Positions 52,503 to 61,434 of a stretch of 64,000 nt of DNA are shown here, piece by piece. The translations under genes were made by a program, and so were the position numbers. The stretch is taken from positions 744,001 through 808,000 of the forward strand of contig NZ_QJTE01000001.1 in assembly GCF_003217255.1 (NCBI RefSeq), given 5' to 3'. Under the pieces are notes generated by a model. That model was not told the origin of the DNA, ran no database searches, and saw nothing but the letters and a program-made list of their open reading frames with translations. The number at the start of each line of letters is the position of its first letter. Positions within the stretch are counted from its first letter, which is position 1. This DNA comes from Pseudoroseicyclus aestuarii (GTDB lineage: Bacteria; Pseudomonadota; Alphaproteobacteria; Rhodobacterales; Rhodobacteraceae).

Positions 52503-53294
52503 ATGACGCGCCCGCAGCCCCGCCAGGCCCCCGCGACGCCCCAGCCGCGCTTTTCGCTGCGCCTGGCGCGCGATGCGGCGGATCGCGCCGCGGCCGAGCG
52601 GCTGCGCTACGCCGTCTTCGTCGAGGAGCTGGGCGGGGACGGCCCGCTCGTCGATCATGCCGCCCGGCGCGAGCGGGACGCCTTCGACGATCATGCCACA
52701 CAGCTTCTGCTGCTGGACGAGACGCGCGCGCCGGAAGAAGCCGTGGTCGGCCTCTACCGGCTGATGGACGATGCGGCGGCGGTCGCTGCCGGGCGCTTCT
52801 ACACGGAGGCGGAGTTCGACCTTGCGCCGCTCAGGGCGAGTGGCCGCAGCCTGCTGGAGCTGGGGCGATCCTGCCTGCATCCGCAGTACCGCGGCGGGCC
52901 GGCGATGATGCATCTGTGGCAAGGGCTTAGCGCCCATGTCTCGGACCACGGATACGAGGTGCTCTTCGGCACCGCCTCCTTCCACGGCACCGACCTTGCG
53001 GCGCTGGCAGAGCCTCTGTCCCTGCTTCAGGAGGCGCATCTGGCCCCGGCGGACCTGCGCGTGTGCGCGCGCGGCGGCGCGGTTCTGCCGGCGCCGGCAG
53101 GGCCGGTCGACCGCCGCCGGGCCATGCTGGCGATGCCGGCGCTGATCAAGGCCTACCTGCGGCTTGGCGGCAAGGTCGGCGAGGGGGTCTTCGTCGACCG
53201 GGCCTTCAACACCACCGATGTCTGCATGATCCTCGACGCCGCGCAGGTCACGCCGCAGGGGCGGCGGTTTTACGAAGCGCCCCAGCCGGGATGA
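52503..53294 (+). CDS. olsB: L-ornithine N-alpha-acyltransferase
   Basis: 263 residues, GNAT-like. SLRLARDAADRAAAERLRYAVFVEELGGDG, LELGRSCLHPQYRGGPAMMHLWQG and the C-terminal KAYLRLGGKVGEGVFVDR with FNTTDVCMIL are the OlsB hallmarks. It joins a 3-hydroxyacyl chain from ACP to ornithine, giving lyso-ornithine lipid. The stop overlaps the olsA start (ATGA). Confidence 0.93.
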   Translation: MTRPQPRQAPATPQPRFSLRLARDAADRAAAERLRYAVFVEELGGDGPLVDHAARRERDAFDDHATQLLLLDETRAPEEAVVGLYRLMDDAAAVAAGRFYTEAEFDLAPLRASGRSLLELGRSCLHPQYRGGPAMMHLWQGLSAHVSDHGYEVLFGTASFHGTDLAALAEPLSLLQEAHLAPADLRVCARGGAVLPAPAGPVDRRRAMLAMPALIKAYLRLGGKVGEGVFVDRAFNTTDVCMILDAAQVTPQGRRFYEAPQPG

Positions 53295-54163
53295 CGGAAC
53301 GGCCTGTCACGGTGCAGCAGGCGGGCCCCACCTGGCAGGGGCCGCCGCCGCCAGAGGGGGCGGCCCCGGGCCTGGCGGGCTGGCTGCGCGCGCTGCGCCG
53401 CGGTGTGCCGCTGGCCCTTCTGATGGTGACGGGCCTCGTGCTGACGCTGCTCCTGCGCCCGGCGGAGCGGCTGATCTGGGGGCTGCGGCGCCCGGTGACG
53501 CCCTGGATCACGCGGGCCGTCTGCCGCGGATCGCTCTGGCTTCTGGGCCTGCCTCTGAGGGTCGAGGGGCAGCCGATGCGGCAGGGCGGCGCCATCGTCG
53601 CCAACCATTCAAGCTGGCTCGACATCCTTGTGCTGAACGCGCCCGCGCGGGTCTATTTCGTCAGCAAAGAAGAGGTGGCCTCCTGGCCCGGCATCGGCTG
53701 GCTCGCGCGCGCGACCGGCACGCTTTTCATCCGCCGCGACCGGCGCGAGGCCTCGGCGCAGGTCGCGCTGCTCGGCGCGCGGCTGCGGGCCGGGCACCGG
53801 CTGGTGCTGTTCCCCGAGGGGACATCGACTGACGGGCGGCGGGTGCTGCCCTTCAAGCCGACGCTGCTGGCCGCCTTCGCCGCGCCGGGTGTCGAGACGC
53901 TTTGGCTGCAGCCCGCAAGCCTCGCCTATCACGCGCCCGAGGGCAGCGATCCGCGCTTCTACGGCTGGTGGGGCGAGATGAACTTTGGCGCGCATCTGCT
54001 TCAGGTGCTTGCGCAAAAGCGGCAGGGCAGGGTGGTCCTGCGCTATCACCCGCCGCAGCGGGCGGGCGATGCGCCGAACCGCAAGGTGCTGGCCCGCGCG
54101 CTTGAAGAGGCCGTGCGCTCCGGCCTGCCTCTCGCGGAGACGGATCAGGTCAGCGCGTCGTAG
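53291..54163 (+). CDS. olsA: Lyso-ornithine lipid O-acyltransferase
   Basis: 290 residues, PlsC family. One membrane helix lies near residues 38-56. The catalytic NHSSWLD (HX4D) and the FPEGTSTDG motif are present. It adds the second acyl chain to lyso-ornithine lipid at the inner membrane; some OlsA proteins also act as general 1-acylglycerol-phosphate acyltransferases. Coupled to olsB. Its last 19 bases overlap the convergent ThiE/TenI-like gene. Confidence 0.93.
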   Translation: MTERPVTVQQAGPTWQGPPPPEGAAPGLAGWLRALRRGVPLALLMVTGLVLTLLLRPAERLIWGLRRPVTPWITRAVCRGSLWLLGLPLRVEGQPMRQGGAIVANHSSWLDILVLNAPARVYFVSKEEVASWPGIGWLARATGTLFIRRDRREASAQVALLGARLRAGHRLVLFPEGTSTDGRRVLPFKPTLLAAFAAPGVETLWLQPASLAYHAPEGSDPRFYGWWGEMNFGAHLLQVLAQKRQGRVVLRYHPPQRAGDAPNRKVLARALEEAVRSGLPLAETDQVSAS

Positions 54164-54759
54164 ATCCCGCGCAGGGCCGCGGCGGGATCGGCCTCGCCCC
54201 AGATCTCCTCGCGCAGCGAGAAGAAGTCCGTCACCGGCGCCAGCGCCCTGAGCGTGACCGGATCGAGCGCGCCCTCGGCCACCACCGGCAGCTCGATCAT
54301 CTCGCTCCACCAGCCGAACATCTCGGCCTCGGCGCGGGCGCCGCCGCCCAGCGCCGTCTCGCCCGCCGGGCCGAAGGCGACGTAATCGGCGCCCGCCTCG
54401 CCGGCGGTCATCCCGTCGTGCCGCGAGGTGCCGCAGAAGGCGCCGACGATGGCATCCTCGGGCAGCGCCTTGCGCGCTTTGCGGACCTGCCGCGGCCCGT
54501 CGGACAGGTGGACGCCGTCAAGGCCCAGCCGCTCGGCCAGCAGCCAGTGATCGGTGATCACCAGCGGGATGTCGCGGGCATGGGCGATCTCGCGCAGGGT
54601 ATCGGCGGCGCGGGCGATCGCATCCTCGTCGCGTGTGGCCAGATCCAGCCGCAGGCAGGCCACCGGCACGGCATCGAGGCAGGCCTCGAGGCGCGGAACG
54701 AAGGTCTCGAGGTCGATCTCGGGCGGCGAGACGAGGTAAAGCTGCGGCTGATCGGTCAT
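54145..54759 (-). CDS. Thiamine phosphate synthase / TenI-like protein
   Basis: 204 residues from the ATG at 54759, preceded by AGGAGG, a strong ribosome binding site. It has the ThiE/TenI TIM barrel: IPLVITDHWLLAERLGLDGVHLSDG, GAFCGTSRHDGMTAGEAGADYVAFGPAGET. The usual HLGQ reads HLSD and other catalytic positions differ, so it may be TenI-like rather than an active thiamine phosphate synthase. No other thi genes are near. Confidence 0.85.
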   Translation of the reverse strand: MTDQPQLYLVSPPEIDLETFVPRLEACLDAVPVACLRLDLATRDEDAIARAADTLREIAHARDIPLVITDHWLLAERLGLDGVHLSDGPRQVRKARKALPEDAIVGAFCGTSRHDGMTAGEAGADYVAFGPAGETALGGGARAEAEMFGWWSEMIELPVVAEGALDPVTLRALAPVTDFFSLREEIWGEADPAAALRGIYDALT

Positions 54760-54879
54760 GGAGCCTCCTGAGCGATATCCGGCGCCTGTTACCGGCCCGC
54801 GCGGCAAAAGGCGAGGGGGCGGGTTGCCCCCCGGGCCCGGCAGCGGGTAAGACCCCGCGTCCCCATCAGGAGTGCCGCC

Positions 54880-55608
54880 ATGCCGCCCGTCTTCGTCCTG
54901 ATCCGCCCGCAGATGGGCGAGAACATCGGTGCGGCCTCGCGGGCGATGTGGAATTTCGGACTCGACCGGATGCGCCTTGTCGCGCCGCGTGACGGCTGGC
55001 CCAACCCCAAGGCCACCGCCATGGCCAGCGGCGCGGGGCGGCTGCTGGACGGCGCGATGCTGACCGAGGACACGCCCGCCGCCGTGTCCGATTGCACCTA
55101 TGTCTATGCCACGACCGCGCGTCCCCGCGGCCTGACCAAGCCGGTGCTGACGCCCGAGGTCGCGATGGCCGATGCCGCCGAACGCGCGGCGCGGGGCGAG
55201 CAGACCGCCGTGCTGTTCGGCCCCGAGCGGGCGGGGATGGAGAACGACGACATCGCGCTGGCCAATGCCATCGTTTCGGTGCCGGTGAACCCCGAGTTCG
55301 CCTCGCTCAACCTCGCGCAATGCGTGCTGCTCATGGCCTATGAATGGCGGCGCGCCGAGGGCACCGCAGAGGCGCGGCGGGTCGAGATGGCGGGGGCGGA
55401 CTGGGCCACACAAGGCGACGTGGCGCATCTGGCGGGCCATTGGGAAGAGCGGCTGGAAGAGGCCGGCTTCTTCTTTCCCGAGGGCAAGGCGCCGCATATG
55501 AAGATGACCCTGCGCAATCTCTTCAGCCGCATGCCGCTGACCCGGCCCGACGTGCAGATCCTGCACGGCATCATGCGCCAGATGGTCCGCTGGAAGGACC
55601 GCGGCTGA
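54880..55608 (+). CDS. trmJ: tRNA (cytidine/uridine-2'-O-)-methyltransferase TrmJ
   Basis: 242 residues, SPOUT (TrmH) family. RPQMGENIGAASRAMWNFGLDRMRLVAPR, LFGPERAGMENDD and the knot region VPVNPEFASLNLAQCVLLMAYE are diagnostic. TrmJ methylates the 2'-OH at position 32 of several tRNAs. The start ATG follows CAGGAGTGCCGCC. No obvious partner gene. Confidence 0.92.
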   Translation: MPPVFVLIRPQMGENIGAASRAMWNFGLDRMRLVAPRDGWPNPKATAMASGAGRLLDGAMLTEDTPAAVSDCTYVYATTARPRGLTKPVLTPEVAMADAAERAARGEQTAVLFGPERAGMENDDIALANAIVSVPVNPEFASLNLAQCVLLMAYEWRRAEGTAEARRVEMAGADWATQGDVAHLAGHWEERLEEAGFFFPEGKAPHMKMTLRNLFSRMPLTRPDVQILHGIMRQMVRWKDRG

Positions 55609-55700
55609 CATCGTCGCGGCATGAAGGCGCGGCATCCGGACGCCTTGTGGCAAGGGGGCGGCTGGCCTAGGTTGCCCGCGCTTTGACAGGAGAGTGCCGC

Positions 55701-56852
55701 ATGGCGAAACCGTCCCGCCCCGTGTTCCAGGATGTGACCACCGACCAGCGGGCGACCGCCACGCCGGGCGGCATCGACCGCGGCCGCCGCGACGCGCGCG
55801 GCGCGCTGCGCATCTGGCTGGCGGTGCTCTTCGTCATGGTCGTCGCGATCATCGCCGTCGGCGGCGCGACCCGCCTGACCGATTCGGGCCTGTCGATCAC
55901 CGAATGGGCCCCCGTCACCGGGGCGATCCCGCCGATGAATGCCGCCGACTGGCAAAGCGAGTTCGACGCCTACCGCGCCAGCCCCCAGTACGAGCTGATG
56001 AACGAGGGCATGAGCCTGTCGCAGTTCCAGTCGATCTACTGGTGGGAATGGGGGCACCGGCAGCTTGGCCGGACCATCGGTCTCGTCTGGTTCCTCGGCT
56101 TTGCCTTCTTCGCCGCGACGCGGCGGGTGCCCGCGGGCTGGACCTCGCGCCTTCTGACGATCGGTGTGCTTGTGGGCCTGCAGGGTGCGATCGGCTGGTG
56201 GATGGTCTCCAGCGGGCTCGAGGCAGGGCAGGTCACCGTCGCATCCTACCGGCTGGCGACGCACCTTGGCCTCGCCTTCGGGATCCTCGGGCTGATCGCC
56301 TGGTACATCCTGCGTCTCGGGCGCCGCGAGGCAGAGCTTCTGCAGGCCCGCCGCGCCGGCGAGCGGCGGCTGTTCGGCGGGGCGACGGGGCTGATGCACC
56401 TGATGATGCTGCAGATCCTGCTCGGCGCTCTGGTGGCGGGCATCGACGCCGGGCGCGCCTTTCCGACCTGGCCCTCGATGAACGGGGACTTCTTCCCGGC
56501 CAATGCCTTCTATGTCCCGGACGGCGGCGCCACATGGCGCGCCTTCTTCGAGAACCCGGGCCTCGTGCAGTTCATCCACCGGATGGCAGGCTACCTGCTC
56601 GCCGCGCTTGCCGTTGTCGTCGTGCTGCGCGCGCGCCGCTCGCCGCATCCCGCGACGCGGGCGGCGGGCTGGATGATGCTCGCCATGGTCGCGCTGCAGA
56701 TCGTGCTTGGCATCGTCACGGCGCTGACGGCGGCGCATCTGCATGTCGCGCTGTCGCACCAGTTCGGCGCCGTGCTGCTCTGGGTGCTGATCCTGCGGCT
56801 GCGATTCCTTGCCCGCTATCCCTATGGCACCAGCATCCGAGGTACGCGATGA
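55701..56852 (+). CDS. ctaA: Heme A synthase (CtaA, type 2)
   Basis: 383 residues from the ATG at 55701 with AGGAGAG 6 bases upstream. Eight membrane helices. The His ligands are in GGATRLTDSGLSITEW, WEWGHRQLGR, ATHLGLAFG, FIHRMAGYLLA and LSHQFGAVLLW. It oxidises the C8 methyl of heme O to a formyl, giving heme A for aa3 oxidase. ctaB and the cta operon are not here. The stop overlaps the carboxypeptidase ATG (ATGA). Confidence 0.95.
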   Translation: MAKPSRPVFQDVTTDQRATATPGGIDRGRRDARGALRIWLAVLFVMVVAIIAVGGATRLTDSGLSITEWAPVTGAIPPMNAADWQSEFDAYRASPQYELMNEGMSLSQFQSIYWWEWGHRQLGRTIGLVWFLGFAFFAATRRVPAGWTSRLLTIGVLVGLQGAIGWWMVSSGLEAGQVTVASYRLATHLGLAFGILGLIAWYILRLGRREAELLQARRAGERRLFGGATGLMHLMMLQILLGALVAGIDAGRAFPTWPSMNGDFFPANAFYVPDGGATWRAFFENPGLVQFIHRMAGYLLAALAVVVVLRARRSPHPATRAAGWMMLAMVALQIVLGIVTALTAAHLHVALSHQFGAVLLWVLILRLRFLARYPYGTSIRGTR

Positions 56853-58318
56853 CCGCTTTCGACGATCTCATGGCCTTCCAGCGCGAGACCGAGGCGCTGG
56901 CGCAGGTCGCCGGCCGGCTCGGCTGGGACCAGGAGACGGTGATGCCCCGCGGCGCTGCCGAGCAGCGCGGCGAGGAGAATGCGGCGATGGAGGGCGTGCT
57001 GCACGCCCGGCGCACCGATCCGCGTATCGCGGACTGGCTGGAGGCCGCGCAGCCCGAAGGCCCCGCGCAGCAGGCGATGCTGCGCGAGATCCGCCGCGAT
57101 CTGGACCGCGCGACCAAGGTGCCGGCGAAGCTGGCGGCCGAGATCGCGCGCACGACCTCCCTCGGGCACGGCATCTGGGCCGAGGCGCGCGCCGCCGAGG
57201 ACGTCGCCGCCTTCCTGCCCACGCTCGAGCGGATCGTGGCGCTGCGCCGCGAAGAGGCCGCCGCCCTCTCTGAGGGTGGCGATCCCTACGACGCGCTTCT
57301 CGACAGCTACGAGCCGGGGATCACCGGCGCCCAGCTCGATGCGCTGTTCGGCGCGATGCGCCCCCGCCTCGTCGCGCTGCGCGGGGCCGTGCGCGAGGCG
57401 GCGCCGGCGCCGGCTCTGGAGGGGCACTTCGCCGAAGAGCCGCAGATGGCCCTGACGCGCGAGCTGGCGCTGGCCTTCGGCTACGACCTGTCGCGGGGCC
57501 GGATCGACAAGGCGGTGCATCCCTTCTCCTCGGGTTCGGGGCAGGATGTGCGGATCACCACGCGGACCCAGCCCGACGATCCATTCAACGCGATCTATTC
57601 GACGATCCACGAGGTCGGCCATGCCGCCTACGAGCAGGGCGTCGATCCGGCCTACCTGCTGACGCCGCTGGGTCGCGGCGCCTCCATGGGCGTGCACGAA
57701 AGCCAGAGCCGCATCTACGAGAACCAGATCGGCCGCAGCCGCGCCTTCACCGGCTGGCTCTTCGGGCGGACGCAAAGCCATTTCGGCGACCTCGGGCTGG
57801 CCGATGCCGAGGCCTTTCATGCGGCGGTCAACCGCGTGGCGGACACCTATATCCGCACCGAGTCGGATGAGCTGCAGTACAATCTGCACGTCATGCTGCG
57901 GTTCGACCTTGAGCGGGCGCTGATCTCGGGCGATCTGCCCGTGCGAGATCTCGAAGCGGCCTGGAACGACCGCTTCGAGGCGGATTTCGGCTTTGCCGTC
58001 GACCGTCCCAGCCATGGCGTGCTGCAGGATGTGCATTGGTCCGAGGGATTGTTCGGGTACTTTCCGACCTATGCCCTGGGCAATGTCTATGCCGGCTGCC
58101 TCGAGGCCGCGATGCGGCGGGATCTGCCGGATCTCGATGCGGCGCTTGCCCGGGGCGACACCGGGCCGGCGACGGGCTGGCTGCGGCAGGCGGTGCAACG
58201 GCACGGCGCGCTGCGCCTGCCGCGCGAGACCATCGAGGCCGCGACCGGAGAGGCGCCGACGCCCGAGCCGCTGCTGCGCTATCTCGAAGAGAAGTTCTCG
58301 GCCCTTTACGGGCTGTAG
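56849..58318 (+). CDS. M32 family metallocarboxypeptidase (carboxypeptidase Taq-type)
   Basis: 489 residues, close to the family norm of about 500. The zinc site is HEVGH (His254, Glu255, His258) in YSTIHEVGHAAYEQ, with the third ligand Glu downstream in GVHESQSRIYENQ. M32 enzymes remove C-terminal residues from peptides in the cytoplasm. It is translationally coupled to ctaA by the ATGA overlap, with no clear functional link. Confidence 0.94.
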   Translation: MTAFDDLMAFQRETEALAQVAGRLGWDQETVMPRGAAEQRGEENAAMEGVLHARRTDPRIADWLEAAQPEGPAQQAMLREIRRDLDRATKVPAKLAAEIARTTSLGHGIWAEARAAEDVAAFLPTLERIVALRREEAAALSEGGDPYDALLDSYEPGITGAQLDALFGAMRPRLVALRGAVREAAPAPALEGHFAEEPQMALTRELALAFGYDLSRGRIDKAVHPFSSGSGQDVRITTRTQPDDPFNAIYSTIHEVGHAAYEQGVDPAYLLTPLGRGASMGVHESQSRIYENQIGRSRAFTGWLFGRTQSHFGDLGLADAEAFHAAVNRVADTYIRTESDELQYNLHVMLRFDLERALISGDLPVRDLEAAWNDRFEADFGFAVDRPSHGVLQDVHWSEGLFGYFPTYALGNVYAGCLEAAMRRDLPDLDAALARGDTGPATGWLRQAVQRHGALRLPRETIEAATGEAPTPEPLLRYLEEKFSALYGL

Positions 58319-58323
58319 CGCAT

Positions 58324-58351
58324 AAAAAAAGGCCGAAGCAAAGCTCCGGCC
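58324..58351 (-). terminator. Intrinsic terminator of the DUF1127 gene
   Basis: On the - strand: GGCCGGAGC (58351-58343), loop TTT, GCTTCGGCC (58339-58331) with one mismatch, then seven T (58330-58324). It ends the DUF1127 transcript. It lies 5 bases after the convergent M32 gene. Confidence 0.8.
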
Positions 58352-58372
58352 CAGGATCGGGAGAAGCGGGAC

Positions 58373-58573
58373 CTAGCTTCTCCAGAATGGCTTCAGCGCC
58401 TCGCCGCGCATCTCGACGTGGTCGATGCCGATGTCGCGCATCAGGTGCGGCTCGAGCAGGGAGAGCTGGCGACGGCTGCGCGCGCGCTCGCGCCAGCGCG
58501 CCAGAAGGACGGCGAGGGGCTTGTGGGTGGCCCGGCGGTGCGGCGCATCGGGCAGGGAGATGGCAGGACGCAT
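58373..58573 (-). CDS. DUF1127 small Arg-rich protein
   Basis: 66 residues from the ATG at 58573. The C-terminal half (RQLSLLEPHLMRDIGIDHVEMRGEALKPFW) is DUF1127, preceded by an Arg-rich stretch (RWRERARSRRQ). In Rhodobacter sphaeroides and other alphaproteobacteria such proteins bind RNA or help stress regulation, often with sRNAs processed from the 3' end. An intrinsic terminator lies 21 bases after the stop. Divergent from the MocR regulator 93 bases away; some regulator repeats lie in its promoter. Confidence 0.88.
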   Translation of the reverse strand: MRPAISLPDAPHRRATHKPLAVLLARWRERARSRRQLSLLEPHLMRDIGIDHVEMRGEALKPFWRS

Positions 58574-58591
58574 GACGGAAATGACACACCT

Positions 58592-58681
58592 ATTGTATTG
58601 AAACAAGTTTCGTGATCTGATAAATCATAGATACAATCCTCGCCAGCGAAGGTCCAATACATTATTGTGACGGATACAATC
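58592..58681. promoter_or_regulatory. Repeated GATACAATC sites, candidate MocR operator
   Basis: GATACAATC occurs exactly at 58630-58638 and 58673-58681, with inverted ATTGTAT at 58592-58598 and a looser ATACATT at 58657-58663. MocR-type regulators are known to bind pairs of direct repeats at their own promoter. The second copy lies over codons 3-5 of the regulator, suiting autorepression. The region is also much more A/T-rich than its surroundings. Confidence 0.5.
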
Positions 58682-60100
58682 TGGTTTCCTGACCCCGACC
58701 CGCGAGCCGCGACGCGTCATGGCGGCATCAATGCCGCCATTCGCGAGGCCATCGCCGAGGGGGTGCTGCCGGTAGGGCATCGGCTGCCGCCGGTCCGCGA
58801 GGTGGCCTACCGCCTTGGCGTGACGCCGGGCACCGTTGCACGGGCCTACCGCGACCTCGTGGAGGATGGCCTTCTCGCGGCGCAGGTCGGGCGCGGCACC
58901 TTCGTCGCCGATCCCGGCGAGGCAGAGGCCGGAGCCGGCCCCTCGCAGGAGGCGCCACAGGAGGAGCCGCAGGACGAGCCGGCGCCACTGCTGCCGGACC
59001 TACGGGCGGGGATGCTGAACCTCGCCACCGCGCAGGTCGCGGACGTGGGGCAGGGCGCGATGCTGCACCGGCTGATGACCTCGCTCCCGGCGCCGAAGCC
59101 GGGTGACTGGATCGGCTATCCGCAGCCGGCCGGAGATGCCGCCCTGCGCGCCGCGCTTGCCGATTGGCTGGCGCGCCCCTCCTACGGCCGGGTGGGGCCC
59201 GATGTGCTGGTGCCGACGATGGGCGCGCAGCACGGGCTGGTGGTGCTGTTCCAGATGTTGCTGCGGGGGCCGCATCCTGTCGTCGCCACCGAGGAACTGG
59301 CCTATTCCGGCATCCGCCATGCCGCCGGACTGACCCGGGCGCAGGTGGTGGGCGTTCCGATGGATGCCGAGGGGCCGCTGCCGGATGCGCTCGACCGGGT
59401 GCTGCGCGACAGCGGCGCCCAGATATTCTGCACCACCGCCGAGGCGCATAACCCGACCACCGTGCGCACCAGCCCCGAGCGGCGCCAGGCGGTGGCCGAG
59501 ATCGCGCGGCGCCGGGCGGTGCAAATCGTCGATGACGATTGCTTCGGTGCCGGCGGCATGGAGGCCGGCTACCGCGTGCTCGCACCGGACCGCAGCTGGA
59601 TCGTGACCTCTGTGTCCAAATCCCTCAGCCCCGAGCTGCGGCTCGGCGTGGTGCTGACGCCCGAGGGGCGGGCGACTGACCTGCGCGCCACCGTGCAGCG
59701 GCAGATCTACGGCCTGCCGCGCCCCCTGACGGAGCTGGGGACAGCCGTCCTCGCCTCGGGTGAGGCCGCGCGGGTGCGGCGGGCGGTCCATGCGACGATC
59801 GCGCAGCGCAATGCCATCGTGCAGCGCGAGTTGGGGGCCTACGGTGTGGTCACCCGCGACAAGGTGCCCTTCGCCTGGCTGCCGATGCCCAAGGGCTGGC
59901 GCGCCTCGACCTTTGTCCGCGCGGCCGAGGGGCAGGATATCCGCCTGCGCGCGGCGGATGAATTCGCACTGATCGGCGGCCTTGCCCCCAATGCGGTGCG
60001 GCTTTCGGTGACCGGCGAGGCGCAGGAGGCGCGGCTGGTGGCCGGGCTGTCGCGCCTCCTGGCGCTTCTGGAGGCGGCGCCACCGGTGCTGGAGGCCTGA
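58667..60100 (+). CDS. MocR/PdxR-type GntR regulator with aminotransferase domain
   Basis: 477 residues from the GTG at 58667. An N-terminal GntR winged HTH (about 15-80, PVGHRLPPVREVAYRLGVTPGTVARAY) is joined through an acidic linker (84-108) to a fold-type I aminotransferase domain. The PLP Lys is Lys318 in SVSKSLSPE. Such proteins use PLP or an amine adduct as effector and control transport or metabolism genes. No catalytic target is adjacent apart from DUF1127. Repeated GATACAATC sites lie upstream and inside the start. Confidence 0.9.
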   Translation: MTDTIWFPDPDPRAATRHGGINAAIREAIAEGVLPVGHRLPPVREVAYRLGVTPGTVARAYRDLVEDGLLAAQVGRGTFVADPGEAEAGAGPSQEAPQEEPQDEPAPLLPDLRAGMLNLATAQVADVGQGAMLHRLMTSLPAPKPGDWIGYPQPAGDAALRAALADWLARPSYGRVGPDVLVPTMGAQHGLVVLFQMLLRGPHPVVATEELAYSGIRHAAGLTRAQVVGVPMDAEGPLPDALDRVLRDSGAQIFCTTAEAHNPTTVRTSPERRQAVAEIARRRAVQIVDDDCFGAGGMEAGYRVLAPDRSWIVTSVSKSLSPELRLGVVLTPEGRATDLRATVQRQIYGLPRPLTELGTAVLASGEAARVRRAVHATIAQRNAIVQRELGAYGVVTRDKVPFAWLPMPKGWRASTFVRAAEGQDIRLRAADEFALIGGLAPNAVRLSVTGEAQEARLVAGLSRLLALLEAAPPVLEA

Positions 60101-60107
60101 ATTATGG

Positions 60108-60121
60108 GGTATAATAATACC
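60108..60121. other. AT-rich hairpin in the A/T-rich mocR-rplM gap
   Basis: GGTAT (60108-60112), loop AATA, ATACC (60117-60121), followed by TTATTTTC. It begins 8 bases after the MocR stop. A weak terminator is likely; an operator is possible. The 60101-60165 segment is strikingly A/T-rich for this genome. Confidence 0.4.
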
Positions 60122-60169
60122 TTATTTTCAAGTCACTGATTTACCTATATAAATCACGAAAGCCCGCTC

Positions 60170-60197
60170 TTGACTGCGACAGGCGTACAGGTAAAAC
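60170..60197 (+). promoter_or_regulatory. Promoter of rplM-rpsI
   Basis: TTGACT (60170-60175), a 16-base spacer, TAAAAC (60192-60197): 5 and 4 of 6 consensus matches. It leaves a leader of about 60 bases before the rplM ATG at 60263. Confidence 0.55.
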
Positions 60198-60262
60198 CCG
60201 GCTCATCGAATTTGCGCCGCGCGGGGCCGACCCACGCGGCGTTTGCAATCAAGGACGACGCA

Positions 60263-60724
60263 ATGAAAACCTTTTCCGCGACTCCGGCGGATATCGAGAA
60301 GAAGTGGATCGTGATCGACGCCGAGGGCGTCGTTCTCGGCCGCCTCGCCTCGATCATCGCCATGCGTCTGCGCGGCAAGCACAAGCCTAGCTTCACGCCG
60401 CACATGGACATGGGCGACAACGTCATCGTCATCAACGCCGACAAGGTGCAGCTGACGGGGCGCAAGCGCGAAGAGCACCACTACTGGCACACCGGCCACC
60501 CGGGCGGCATCAAGTCGCGCACGAAGGCCGAGATCCTCGAGGGCAAGCACCCCGAGCGGGTCGTCGAGCTGGCCGTCAAGCGCATGCTGCCCGGCGGTCG
60601 CCTGAGCCGTCAGCAGATGACCCATCTGCGCATCTTCGCCGGCACCGAGCACGGCATGGACTCGCAGAAGCCCGAGGTTCTGGACGTGAAGTCCATGAGC
60701 AAGAAGAACACGAGGACTCTGTAA
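60263..60724 (+). CDS. rplM: 50S ribosomal protein L13
   Basis: 153 residues, standard L13: [49 protein letters not shown]. It binds 23S rRNA early in 50S assembly. The stop and the rpsI start share one base (TAATG), the usual rplM-rpsI coupling. AAGGA lies about 8 bases before the ATG. Confidence 0.99.
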   Translation: MKTFSATPADIEKKWIVIDAEGVVLGRLASIIAMRLRGKHKPSFTPHMDMGDNVIVINADKVQLTGRKREEHHYWHTGHPGGIKSRTKAEILEGKHPERVVELAVKRMLPGGRLSRQQMTHLRIFAGTEHGMDSQKPEVLDVKSMSKKNTRTL

Positions 60725-61227
60725 TGGCCGAACAAGTCAACTCTCTGGAAGAGCTCGGCGAGGCGGTCACCGCCGAGGCCGGCGGCGTTCTGGGCACCGA
60801 AGCTGCGGACGAAACCCCGCGCGAGCCCGTGCGCGACGAGCAGGGCCGCTCCTATGCCACCGGCAAGCGGAAGGACGCGGTCGCCCGCGTCTGGATCAAG
60901 CCGGGCAACGGCACGGTCACCGTCAACGGCAAGCCGATCGACACCTACTTCGCCCGTCCGGTGCTGCAGATGATCCTGCGCCAGCCGTTCCAGGTGGCCG
61001 GTGTCGAGGGTGAGTTCGACGTCTATGCCACCGTCAAAGGCGGTGGCCTCTCGGGCCAGGCCGGTGCGGTCAAGCATGGCGTCTCGCGCGCCCTGCAGCT
61101 GTACAACCCCAGCCTGCGCGGCGCGCTCAAGGCCGCCGGCTTCCTGACCCGCGACAGCCGCGTGGTCGAGCGGAAGAAGTACGGCCGTGCGAAAGCTCGC
61201 CGGAGCTTCCAGTTCTCCAAGCGCTGA
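60724..61227 (+). CDS. rpsI: 30S ribosomal protein S9
   Basis: 167 residues. The conserved S9 domain starts near residue 42 ([21 protein letters not shown]) and ends in [16 protein letters not shown], the C-terminal tail that reaches the P-site tRNA. The N-terminal 40 residues are an acidic extension ([22 protein letters not shown]) absent from E. coli S9 but common in alphaproteobacteria. An intrinsic terminator follows 25 bases later. Confidence 0.99.
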   Translation: MAEQVNSLEELGEAVTAEAGGVLGTEAADETPREPVRDEQGRSYATGKRKDAVARVWIKPGNGTVTVNGKPIDTYFARPVLQMILRQPFQVAGVEGEFDVYATVKGGGLSGQAGAVKHGVSRALQLYNPSLRGALKAAGFLTRDSRVVERKKYGRAKARRSFQFSKR

Positions 61228-61252
61228 TCTGCCGCGCTTTGTCCAAGCTTTG

Positions 61253-61278
61253 CGGGCCGCCCATCGGGCGGCCCGTTT
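61253..61278 (+). terminator. Intrinsic terminator of rplM-rpsI
   Basis: CGGGCCGCCC (61253-61262), loop ATC, GGGCGGCCCG (61266-61275), then TTT. A strong 10-bp stem with a short T-run, 25 bases after rpsI. Confidence 0.8.
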
Positions 61279-61374
61279 GCGTTCCGGGCCGCAGTGCCGA
61301 TCTGCCGCAGGAACGCGATTTTCTTTGCCGCCACCCATTCCAGAAGGGGCCTGCCGGGGTACACTCGCTGCGAT

Positions 61375-61400
61375 CCCGGAGAAGTGATCACTTCGACGGG
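61375..61400. promoter_or_regulatory. Extended inverted repeat upstream of the BCCT gene
   Basis: GAAGTGATCACTTC (61381-61394) is a perfect 14-base palindrome flanked by CCCG (61375-61378) and CGGG (61397-61400), separated symmetrically by GA on both sides. It is a candidate operator or leader hairpin for the betaine-type transporter. It lies 4 bases before an ATG at 61405 and 34 before the TTG start preferred here. Confidence 0.5.
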
Positions 61401-61434
61401 ACCCATGACGACGCAGCACAGGAGGAGCTCGCCC

